A stretch of 6,725 nt of DNA from DASPKW01 sp038244055. GTDB lineage: Bacteria > Planctomycetota > Phycisphaerae > Tepidisphaerales > Tepidisphaeraceae. Of this stretch, positions 1 to 5,680 are shown piece after piece. The notes under the pieces are model-generated. The model ran no database searches. It was not told where the DNA came from and saw only the letters and a program-made list of their open reading frames with translations. The stretch covers positions 1 through 6,725 of the forward strand of contig JBBRTW010000405.1 of the NCBI GenBank assembly GCA_038244055.1, written 5' to 3'. The translations under genes were made by a program, and so were the position numbers. Position 1 is the stretch's first letter; the number at the start of each line of letters is the position of its first letter.

Positions 1-1
1 C

Positions 2-766
2 ACCGCGAAGAGCGCCAGCATCAGCACCACATCAAGAGTCAGATTGCACGTCAGCGGCGACGGCATGTTGGTGCTGGGCAATTCCACGACTCAGGGGACC
101 CTGTCCAACAACGGCACCGTTACGCTCTATGGCGATGCCTACCTGCCGGCCGGGGTCTATACCCCAATTACGGAATACGTTGGGCGAGCCATGAATTGGT
201 CTGGCGCGGGCACGTACAATGCCTATGGCGGCACCTGGGACGTTGCCACCAAGAGCCTTCTCGTCGCCGCGGCCACCACGTTGTCCTCCGGCGACGCCGC
301 CACGCTGACCAGCGGCCAGCGTCTGCTCATCACCGACCCCGCCACCGGCCAGCGCGTGGGCGCTAGTTTCGGTGCCCTCACCAGCGGCCCCACCTTCTCC
401 GCCTCGCCCATGGCCGCGGATGACGTGAACAATCTCCTGGCCCTGCTGGGGCCGGAGCAGCATGTGCTGGGCGCGTGGGACTTCAACACCTCCTACACCG
501 GCGAAACCCTGCTCAGCTTCGACATCGGCCCCGGTGCCGAGAATGTGTCGCTCTGGCACCTGCACGATGGCGCCTGGTCGGCGTACACCCCCGACACCTT
601 CACCTACAACTCCAACGGCACCGCCAGTTTCACCGTGAACTCCTTCAGCGGGTACGCCGTGGCAGTTCCGGAACCCGGTTCGCTAGGCGTATTGATGATT
701 GCCGCCGCTGCGTTTTTGAGTCGCAGGGGGCGGCAAGTTTCACAGCGGAACTCATTGAGCAACTGA
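2..766 (+). CDS. PEP-CTERM sorting-domain protein, 5'-truncated
   Basis: The reading frame is open to the left edge, so the N-terminus and signal peptide lie outside the window; a TTG at 44 is available but is probably not the start. The first part visible is rich in Gly, Thr, Ser and Asn with short beta-strand-like stretches, as in beta-helix or beta-sandwich surface proteins. Next comes a segment at about 465-660 with aromatic and Gly landmarks (LSFDIG, LWHLHDGAW, SFTVNSFSGYAV), which I recall as common just before planctomycete PEP-CTERM tails. The tail is VPEP (665-676), a hydrophobic stretch (GVLMIAAAAFL) and the basic cluster SRRGR. This tripartite signal is recognised by the exosortase/EpsH system, which processes proteins at the inner membrane for export to the surface or matrix. 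Ten residues follow the Arg cluster, more than usual. The specific function is unknown. It converges with the phosphatase gene, 15 bp between stops. Confidence 0.85.
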   Translation, partial: TAKSASISTTSRVRLHVSGDGMLVLGNSTTQGTLSNNGTVTLYGDAYLPAGVYTPITEYVGRAMNWSGAGTYNAYGGTWDVATKSLLVAAATTLSSGDAATLTSGQRLLITDPATGQRVGASFGALTSGPTFSASPMAADDVNNLLALLGPEQHVLGAWDFNTSYTGETLLSFDIGPGAENVSLWHLHDGAWSAYTPDTFTYNSNGTASFTVNSFSGYAVAVPEPGSLGVLMIAAAAFLSRRGRQVSQRNSLSN

Positions 767-781
767 TGGACAGGATTCAGT

Positions 782-1324
782 TCAAATCACCTGCCAGGTC
801 CCCCGATCCAGAACGATGAACGAAGGCTGGGCCATCGCCCGCCAGATCGCAAAACCTTCCTTGCCGGCGCGGCGCTGGGCAAACAAAGCGATCACCGTGC
901 CGTGGGAGACAATCGCAACATCGCCGGACTGCTCGGCCAGGATGCGATCGACCGAGGCGGAAAAACGGTTGTAAGCCTGGTCGGCCGATTCCAATCCGAG
1001 GACCTGCCGTCCGGGTTCTTTGAAGAGCAGGGCCATCAGCGAGATGAACTCGCGGGTGTCCATGTGGGGTTCGTTGGAGCGGTCGTGTTCGTGGAGGTCG
1101 CCGGCGGTCTTGACGGGGATGGCGAGGGATTGGCCGATGATTTCAGCCGTCTCTTTGGCCTTGGGCTCGATGCTGGTGAAGATGGATTGAGGTGCGTGAG
1201 AGCGGAGGCGCTCGGCCAATGGCAGGCAGGCGGCGCGGCCCTCGGGGCCGAGTTGCCACTGGTCGGACGGGATGTCGGCCAGGACCTGGGGCTTGGCGTG
1301 CTTGATGAGGATGAGTTTGGACAT
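782..1324 (-). CDS. Histidine phosphatase family protein, Lys-variant active site
   Basis: This 180-residue protein has the phosphoglycerate-mutase/histidine-phosphatase fold signature. The N-terminal catalytic block reads LILIKHAKP, with the phospho-accepting His9 preceded by Lys8 where the family usually has Arg (RHG). The second phosphate-pocket motif, normally an Arg followed by A-x-x-TA, is EPKAKETAEII with Lys55. The probable acid is Glu79 in DLHEHDR. An ES pair sits at 112-113, and the second catalytic His is His141 in IVSHG. Members hydrolyse phosphate esters or phosphoproteins in the cytoplasm; the substrate cannot be told from sequence. I chose the ATG at 1324 because the family motif begins four residues later. 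An in-frame ATG at 1381 would add 19 Pro/Arg-rich residues that do not look like the family. Neither start has a well-placed Shine-Dalgarno; GGTGAAGG abuts the upstream ATG with no spacing. I recall Lys-type relatives in other phyla, so the substitutions need not mean inactivity. Confidence 0.85.
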   Translation of the reverse strand: MSKLILIKHAKPQVLADIPSDQWQLGPEGRAACLPLAERLRSHAPQSIFTSIEPKAKETAEIIGQSLAIPVKTAGDLHEHDRSNEPHMDTREFISLMALLFKEPGRQVLGLESADQAYNRFSASVDRILAEQSGDVAIVSHGTVIALFAQRRAGKEGFAIWRAMAQPSFIVLDRGTWQVI

Positions 1325-1575
1325 GGGAGGCCATCGTACACGGAAATGGGGTTGGAGAGGGGGCGCGGCATTTGCGGACATCCTTCACCAATGCCCGAAG
1401 ACCTTCACCTCCGGCCTCTCCCGAGTACGGGCCAGGGAGTAAACATTCGCCAGATTCGCGCGGGGCTCGCTTTATCGGGCGTTGGCGTAAGGCAGTGAAT
1501 GGTTTGTGCTACATATTTCGTCTATTCCATGGGATTTTCGATTGATGAGGCTCTTTCGATCATCGCCCCTGTCCG
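1325..1575. other. Divergent intergenic region
   Basis: This gap separates the divergent phosphatase and HD-GYP genes and should hold both promoters. The half next to the phosphatase is GC-rich and includes a small hairpin-forming stretch (CCCG-AGTA-CGGG at 1420-1431, inside a looser CTCCC/GGGAG pairing at 1418-1439). The half next to the HD-GYP gene, about 1500-1560, is distinctly more AT-rich, as expected of promoter DNA. I could not pick a convincing -35/-10 pair. No coding region or RNA gene is evident. Confidence 0.5.
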
Positions 1576-2838
1576 ATGCTTAATTGGAGGTCTGAATCAG
1601 CCGTGTTAATTGTTCCGCTTTTTGATGCGCGGGAGGGAATGGCGCTGGCCGCCACGGTGACCCATCCGGATCAACCCGGGCAGGAGCTCCTGAAGGCGGG
1701 GTTCGTCCTCACATCGGATGTAATCAAGCGATTAGCGGACCTGGGCGTGGAAGTGGTTTTCATTGATTACCCGGATCTGGGGGATCTGGACAAGCAGTTG
1801 ATGCCGTACCTGAGCCCGGAGCGCGAGCGCATCTACAAGCAGATGAAACAGACGATGGTCTCGGTGCAGAAGACCTCCAGCCCGAGCGTGAACTTCACGG
1901 ATTATTACGACTCCACCCGCGACCTGATCACCACGCTTCTGAACTCGGGGCAGAACCCGGTTTACCTGGATGTGATGTCGGCCAAGCTCGGCGCGGGAGC
2001 GGTGGCGCACGCGACGGCGGTGGCGCATCTGGCGCTGGTGCTGGGGATCCGGCTGGAGAATTATCTGATCCAGCAGCGCAGCCGATTGACGCCGCGTCAC
2101 GCGAAGGAAGTGGTGAATCTCGGCGTGGCGGGAATGCTGCACGATATCGGCACCGCGCGATTGCCGGCCGCCTTGCAGAAGCATTCTCGGATCGACCTGC
2201 CGGCCGGGGAGGAATCGGCGCAGTGGCAGGAGCATGTGCGCTTCGGATATGAGATGGTCAAGGAAGGGGCCGAGCCGACGGCGGCGGCGGCGATCCTGCA
2301 TCATCATCAGCATTTCGACGGCAGCGGTTTCCCGGCGGCGATCGGGGCGGCGGGGAAGCACACGGGATATTCCGGGGAGCGGATTCACATCTTCGCGCGG
2401 ATCGTGGCGGCGGCGGATTTGTACGACCGCCTGACGATCACCGACAAGGGCGTGCGCCGGCAGAACATCCAGGTATTGCATCTGATGCAGACGCAATACA
2501 AAGACTGGATCGATCCGACCGTGCTGGCGGCGCTGCCGGGCGTGGTGCCGCCGTTTCCGCCGGGCTTGAAGGTGGTTTTGAACGATGGCACGGAGGCGGT
2601 GACGGTGGCGATCAAGTCGGAGCGGCCTTACCGCCCGACGGTTCGGCGGGTGATCGAGCCGGGGAGTTTCAAACTGGCGGCCGAGGGGATCGATCTGTCG
2701 CGGCCGGAGAACGCGGGGATCAAGATCGCGAAGGTGGGCGGCGTGGATGCGAGGCCGCTGATTCCCCTGGAGAAGGGGATGATAAGGGGCGGGCAGGGGG
2801 GAGTGAAAGTGGGTGAGAAGGTGGGGGCGGGGGTATAA
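1576..2838 (+). CDS. HD-GYP domain protein, probable cyclic-di-nucleotide phosphodiesterase
   Basis: This 420-residue protein has three parts. Residues 10-70 form an N-terminal region (LIVPLFDAREGM) of the kind often found before HD-GYP domains. Residues about 140-300 are the HD-GYP domain: His145 in the first helix, HD at 189-190 (LHDIGT), His220, the GYP loop HHQHFDGSGFP at 243-253, and the last metal-site motif AADLYDRLT with Asp281. A beta-rich C-terminal segment (about 325-395) resembles the tail found after many HD-GYP domains. The family hydrolyses cyclic di-GMP, or in some members other cyclic dinucleotides, using two or three metal ions. Metal ligands are kept, but HDIGK is HDIGT (Thr193), HHE is HHQ (Gln245) and GYP is GFP. 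No signal peptide or membrane segment is seen, so it is cytoplasmic. The ATG at 1576 has no Shine-Dalgarno; GGAGG at 1586-1590 lies 12 nt before GTG 1603, which would drop nine residues and is a credible alternative start. The last ~20 residues are Gly/Lys-rich low complexity. Confidence 0.88.
   Translation: MLNWRSESAVLIVPLFDAREGMALAATVTHPDQPGQELLKAGFVLTSDVIKRLADLGVEVVFIDYPDLGDLDKQLMPYLSPERERIYKQMKQTMVSVQKTSSPSVNFTDYYDSTRDLITTLLNSGQNPVYLDVMSAKLGAGAVAHATAVAHLALVLGIRLENYLIQQRSRLTPRHAKEVVNLGVAGMLHDIGTARLPAALQKHSRIDLPAGEESAQWQEHVRFGYEMVKEGAEPTAAAAILHHHQHFDGSGFPAAIGAAGKHTGYSGERIHIFARIVAAADLYDRLTITDKGVRRQNIQVLHLMQTQYKDWIDPTVLAALPGVVPPFPPGLKVVLNDGTEAVTVAIKSERPYRPTVRRVIEPGSFKLAAEGIDLSRPENAGIKIAKVGGVDARPLIPLEKGMIRGGQGGVKVGEKVGAGV
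2775..2833 (+). other. G-run tract with G-quadruplex potential at the 3' end of the HD-GYP gene
   Basis: The coding strand carries a dense series of G runs ending three bases before the TAA. Four runs at 2775-2778, 2786-2789, 2791-2793 and 2796-2801 are separated by loops of 7, 1 and 2 nt, which fits the usual G3+N1-7 rule. Further runs lie at 2811-2813, 2823-2827 and 2829-2833. The encoded residues (GMIRGGQGG, VGEKVGAG) are low complexity. Whether it folds in DNA or mRNA, and whether it affects transcript ends, is unknown. Confidence 0.55.
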
Positions 2839-2910
2839 TCATGCATACCCATGATTGAGTTCGCGGACATCGAGCCGCCGAAGGGGAAGAAGCGGAGTGC
2901 TTGAGTGAAA

Positions 2911-3897
2911 TCATTTCTCCAGCAGCTTCGCCAGCACCTCCGCATAATACGAAATAATCAGATCCGCCCCTGCGCGTTTGATGGCGACTAAGGATTCCAG
3001 CAGGATGCGATCCCGATCGATCCAGCCGTTGCGGGCGGCGGCCTCGATCATGGAGTATTCGCCGCTGACCTGATACGCGACGAGCGGCACGTCAAAATTC
3101 TCCCGACAGGCGGAGATCACGTCGAGATACGCCGCCGCCGGCTTAACCATGATGAAATCCGCGCCCTGCTCGACATCGAGGCGCGCTTCGAGCAGCGCTT
3201 CTGACAGGCCGCGGGCGGGGTCCATCTGGTAGGACTTCCGGTCGCCGTGGGTGGGGGCCGAATCGGCGGCGTCGCGGAAGGGGCCGTAAAAGGCGCTGGC
3301 GTATTTGACGGAGTAGGCCATCACGGAAACATCGGCGAAACCGGCCGCATCGAGCCCGGCGCGGAGCGCGCCGACCGTGCCATCCATCATGCCGCTGGGG
3401 GCGATGATGGCCGCGCCGGCTTGGGCGTGATTGACGGCCTGCGTGACCAGGCGGGCGACGGTTTCATCGTTGCGGACGGTGGATCCATCTTCGGAAAGCG
3501 GCCCGCAGTGGCCGTGGCTGGTGTATTCGCAGAAACAGAGGTCGGTGATCCCGGCCAGGGGGATTTTGGCGGATTTCACCTGGCGCAGAAGGCGGCAGAC
3601 GATGTTGTCGGGATCGAGCGCGGCCGACCCGGCGGGATCTTTTTTGGAGCGATCGACAACGCCGAAGATCAGGTACGCCTTGAAACCCTCTTCAGCGCGC
3701 TGGGCGAGCCAGGGAAGCGCGATATCGATGGACATCTGGAAAACGCCCGGCATGGAGGAGACTTCGCGGCGGATGCCCGAGTCTTCGGTGACAAAAATAG
3801 GGACGATGATATCCGAGCGGCGGAGATGAATGCGCTGGAGCATGGAGCGCAGTTCAGGCACGAGGCGCAGGCGACGCGGGCGGAGGGGGAGGTCCAT
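2911..3897 (-). CDS. hemB: Delta-aminolevulinic acid dehydratase (porphobilinogen synthase)
   Basis: The enzyme condenses two 5-aminolevulinate molecules to porphobilinogen, the second common step of tetrapyrrole (heme, corrinoid) synthesis, in the cytoplasm, usually as an octamer. The 328-residue length is normal for the family. The N-terminus has the typical RPRRLR start, then a TIM-barrel body. DLCFCEYTSHGHCG contains Cys121, Cys123 and Cys131, the three-Cys zinc site, so this is the zinc-type rather than the Asp-containing magnesium-type enzyme. Lys198 (SVKYASAFYGPFR) and Lys252 within the family signature GADFIMVKPAAAY (245-257) are the two active-site lysines, Lys252 being the Schiff-base residue. 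The start at 3897 is set by homology; the frame stays open for 242 more codons upstream, but that part is antisense to or out of frame with the aminopeptidase gene and is not real. There is no Shine-Dalgarno; a TATAAT lies six bases upstream. No other heme gene is in the window. Confidence 0.97.
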   Translation of the reverse strand: MDLPLRPRRLRLVPELRSMLQRIHLRRSDIIVPIFVTEDSGIRREVSSMPGVFQMSIDIALPWLAQRAEEGFKAYLIFGVVDRSKKDPAGSAALDPDNIVCRLLRQVKSAKIPLAGITDLCFCEYTSHGHCGPLSEDGSTVRNDETVARLVTQAVNHAQAGAAIIAPSGMMDGTVGALRAGLDAAGFADVSVMAYSVKYASAFYGPFRDAADSAPTHGDRKSYQMDPARGLSEALLEARLDVEQGADFIMVKPAAAYLDVISACRENFDVPLVAYQVSGEYSMIEAAARNGWIDRDRILLESLVAIKRAGADLIISYYAEVLAKLLEK

Positions 3898-3909
3898 GGT
3901 GGGATTATA
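3898..3909 (-). promoter_or_regulatory. Candidate -10 element of hemB, leaderless arrangement
   Basis: On the minus strand a perfect TATAAT (3904-3909) is followed by CCCACC and then the hemB ATG. With a normal 6-7 nt discriminator, transcription would begin at or next to the A of ATG, giving a leaderless mRNA. This agrees with the lack of a Shine-Dalgarno. No good -35 hexamer is visible at 16-18 bp spacing (the best is about 3 of 6 matches), so the call rests on the -10 alone. Confidence 0.4.
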
Positions 3910-3980
3910 TCGGGGGAAGGCGGCGGTGGGCAGGGGGGCGAGATTGGGCAGGAATAGGCGGACCGCGAGGGCGTAATCGA

Positions 3981-3993
3981 CGGGGGTTCCCCG
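3981..3993 (-). terminator. Small GC hairpin downstream of the aminopeptidase gene
   Basis: CGGGG (3981-3985) can pair with CCCCG (3989-3993) around a 3-nt loop, about 30 bp past the aminopeptidase stop on the minus strand. On that strand no U-run follows, so it is at best a weak intrinsic terminator. On the plus strand CTTTT follows closely, but no plus-strand gene leads into it. Confidence 0.2.
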
Positions 3994-4022
3994 AGCTTTT
4001 CGCCTCTGGTTACGATCCCGGC

Positions 4023-5147
4023 TCACAACCCCGGAAACCCATCGCGCGTGAATCGGCCATCGACATTGATCTTGATTCCATCGACCTCGATAAATCCGCC
4101 TTTTCGCAGATCCACCACCATGTCCCAGTGCAGCCCGGATTGGTTGGTGTTTCCCGATTCGGGGTATCCCGCGCCGAGGGCAAAGTGACAGGTGCCGCCG
4201 ATTTTTTCGTCGAAGAGCGTGTTCTTCGTGTACTTCTGAATGTTGTAGTTCGTGCCGATGGCGCATTCGCCCAGGGCGCGGGCGCCGGCGTCCATGTCGA
4301 GCATGGAGATCAGGAAGTCTTCGCCTTTGGAGGCCGAGGCATCGATGACTTTTCCATTCCTGAATGTCAGCTTCACCCCATCGCATTCCCGGCCATGGTG
4401 GACCGCGGGGAACGAAAAATTGATCTGCCCCTCCACCGAATCGATCACCGGCCCGGAGAAGACCTCGCCATCGGGGAAATTCTCCCGGCCGTCGCAGTTC
4501 ACCCAGGTTTTTCCCGCCAGGGACATGCGGATATCGGTCCCGTTGGCGGAGACCACGCGGTACTCTTTTTTCCCCTGGAGGAAATCGACCAGGCGCTGCT
4601 GCCGCTGGCTGACGGCCTTCCACGCGGCCACGGGGTCCGGCTGATCGATCAGGCCGGCCGAGAAGACGAACTCTTCGTATTCGAGCTCGCTCATCTCCGC
4701 ATCCTGGGCGCAGGCCTGCGAGGGGTACTGCGTGCCGACCCAGCGGAAATTCCCATCGGCGGCCCGCTTCATGAACGTATCCATCAGGGGCTTGCGGGCG
4801 GCCTGGGTGATGCCGATCTTTTTCGGATCGCAGTTGGTCAGGGCCTTGGTATTCTCCTCGGCCCAGATGCCGATCGAGCAGTCGAGCTTTTCATATTCGT
4901 ACAGGTTGATGGGCGAGCAGTGTCGAAGCTGATCGTCGTTGGCGAGCTTGAGGAAGAGCTCGTTGAGTTCCTCGGGCACCATTCGCACCATCGGGTGCGC
5001 CCCGGCCGCGAGACATTTGATGTACAGCTCGATCATCAGCGGCTGGGCCACGGGCGGCCCGCTGATGCGCACCATCTGCCCGGGCTTGGCGGCAATGCTG
5101 TAATTGACCAGGACGTCGGCAAGTTTTGAAAGTCGGGGATCGCGCAT
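4023..5147 (-). CDS. Aminopeptidase, peptidase family M29 type
   Basis: This 374-residue protein begins MRDPRLSKLADVLVNYS, the typical opening of M29 aminopeptidases (AmpS, AmpT and aminopeptidase II types), and the length is close to the family's usual 370-410. M29 enzymes are dimeric, use two metal ions and remove N-terminal residues from peptides in the cytoplasm. Residues matching the known metal and catalytic set can be seen: Glu228 (PDGEVFSGP), Glu294 (GECAIGTN), His321 (CHFALG), Tyr328 (GAGYPES), and His340 with Asp342 (LHWDMV). No signal peptide is present. The ATG at 5147 lacks a Shine-Dalgarno but has a promoter-like pair just upstream. It lies 125 bp before hemB on the same strand, and each gene appears to have its own promoter, so a tight operon is doubtful. 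Substrate preference cannot be predicted. Confidence 0.93.
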   Translation of the reverse strand: MRDPRLSKLADVLVNYSIAAKPGQMVRISGPPVAQPLMIELYIKCLAAGAHPMVRMVPEELNELFLKLANDDQLRHCSPINLYEYEKLDCSIGIWAEENTKALTNCDPKKIGITQAARKPLMDTFMKRAADGNFRWVGTQYPSQACAQDAEMSELEYEEFVFSAGLIDQPDPVAAWKAVSQRQQRLVDFLQGKKEYRVVSANGTDIRMSLAGKTWVNCDGRENFPDGEVFSGPVIDSVEGQINFSFPAVHHGRECDGVKLTFRNGKVIDASASKGEDFLISMLDMDAGARALGECAIGTNYNIQKYTKNTLFDEKIGGTCHFALGAGYPESGNTNQSGLHWDMVVDLRKGGFIEVDGIKINVDGRFTRDGFPGL

Positions 5148-5156
5148 CGACCCGCG

Positions 5157-5184
5157 ATTGTATGCGCGGTGGCACGGCGGGCAA
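5157..5184 (-). promoter_or_regulatory. Candidate promoter of the M29 aminopeptidase gene
   Basis: Reading the minus strand, TTGCCC (5179-5184, four of six matches to the sigma-70 -35 consensus) is followed after 16 bp by TACAAT (5157-5162, five of six matches to the -10 consensus). The -10 ends nine bases before the ATG, so transcription would start 0-3 nt upstream of the start codon and the message would be nearly leaderless. Confidence 0.4.
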
Positions 5185-5195
5185 CCGCAAGCAGT

Positions 5196-5335
5196 TGTGG
5201 TGCTTTTGTGGTGCGGGCTTTCAGCCTGCGGCGTTGCACTGTGGTGCGGGCGTCCCGCCTGGGGCTTTCAGAAGGCAGGCTGAAAGCCCACCACAATCTC
5301 CATTTTTAGCGCTGACGGCCAAAGCCCCTGTGGTG
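5196..5335. repeat. REP-like palindromic intergenic repeat cluster
   Basis: The core is an inverted repeat with arms at 5206-5229 and 5275-5296. Read in the same sense, the arms share TTGTGGTG and GGCTTTCAGCCTGC, differing only by a two-base insertion. Between them lies a variant unit (5240-5265) starting with the same TGTGGTGCGGGC but with its own GCGGGC-GT-CCCGC palindrome. TGTGGTG occurs four times in direct orientation (5196, 5207, 5240, 5329) and once inverted (5289-5295). One frame would read CGAGFQPA, a spurious peptide I recall from repeats in planctomycete genomes. Such elements are usually dispersed, non-coding, and mobilised in trans or maintained as transcript-end hairpins. It sits in the 260 bp gap between the aminopeptidase and the small gene, both transcribed away from it. 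Confidence 0.7.
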
Positions 5336-5396
5336 TAGCTTGATCGTGGATACATTTGGTTCGCTCGAGCATTTTGTAAAGCTGGAGCAATTTTAC

Positions 5397-5400
5397 GGAG
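5397..5400 (+). promoter_or_regulatory. Shine-Dalgarno of the small gene at 5408
   Basis: GGAG lies 7 nt upstream of the ATG at 5408. It is the only well-placed Shine-Dalgarno in the window. It selects this frame over two overlapping alternatives on the same stretch. Confidence 0.65.
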
Positions 5401-5407
5401 ACTCACC

Positions 5408-5659
5408 ATGATTCGTGCATTCATCAAGTTGGGAACGCTCGCATTGGCCGGTTACGCCGCATATTCGCTGTATGACATTGTGGCCCAAGGCGGCGGCGGC
5501 GAAGAAGAGGAGCAGGCCGCGCCGGCTCCCCGGAAGAACGGCCGGCACGGCGAATCGAATCCCGGCTCGCAGCGCGGCCGCGGTAAGCGGGAGACCACCG
5601 AAGAGCCGAGCGGCACGGCGGTTTCCCATCGCGTCGGGCGCGGGGTCGTTCCGCGATAA
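5408..5659 (+). CDS. Small hypothetical protein with hydrophobic N-terminus
   Basis: I do not recognise this 83-residue protein. Residues 4-26 (AFIKLGTLALAGYAAYSLYDIVA) are hydrophobic and helical in character, preceded by Arg3, and could form a membrane anchor or an uncleaved signal sequence. The rest is low complexity and probably disordered: four Gly (28-31), four Glu (32-35), an Ala/Pro stretch, then a basic part rich in Arg, Gly and Lys. A small inner-membrane protein with a charged tail is a reasonable guess. The start is supported by GGAG 7 nt upstream. The gene is isolated, with a palindromic repeat cluster upstream and a tandem-repeat element 21 bp downstream. The hydrophobic N-terminus and the Shine-Dalgarno favour a real gene, but the simple composition leaves doubt. 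Confidence 0.6.
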   Translation: MIRAFIKLGTLALAGYAAYSLYDIVAQGGGGEEEEQAAPAPRKNGRHGESNPGSQRGRGKRETTEEPSGTAVSHRVGRGVVPR

Positions 5660-5680
5660 TCAATATGCCGCAATGTGGCG

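Noticed and set aside
1..45. The first 45 bases read on the minus strand as a hydrophobic peptide (DVVLMLALFAV), hinting at an assembly join or another gene
   Set aside because: Too short to judge, and the plus-strand frame is also open without a break; there is no independent sign of a junction.
767..781. Terminator between the convergent PEP-CTERM and phosphatase genes
   Set aside because: The 15 bp gap contains no inverted repeat or T-run.
2831..2850. Hairpin GGGTAT / ATACCC over the HD-GYP stop codon as a terminator
   Set aside because: The stem is only six pairs with an eight-base loop and no U-run follows on either strand.
2851..2904. A 17-codon ORF (MIEFADIEPPKGKKRSA) preceded by TATAAT at 2834-2839
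   Set aside because: It is very short, lacks a Shine-Dalgarno, and the TATAAT overlaps the HD-GYP stop codon; chance is the simpler explanation without conservation data.
3898..4623. A 242-codon in-frame extension upstream of hemB that would give a 570-residue fusion
   Set aside because: The extension overlaps the aminopeptidase gene in another frame of the same strand, has no family-like sequence, and HemB starts normally at 3897.
4128..5129. A 333-codon open frame on the plus strand
   Set aside because: It is antisense to the clearly conserved M29 aminopeptidase and reflects high GC; its translation shows no domain.
5126..5338. A 70-codon plus-strand ORF containing CGAGFQPA
   Set aside because: It is a translation of the palindromic repeat cluster, with no ribosome-binding site.
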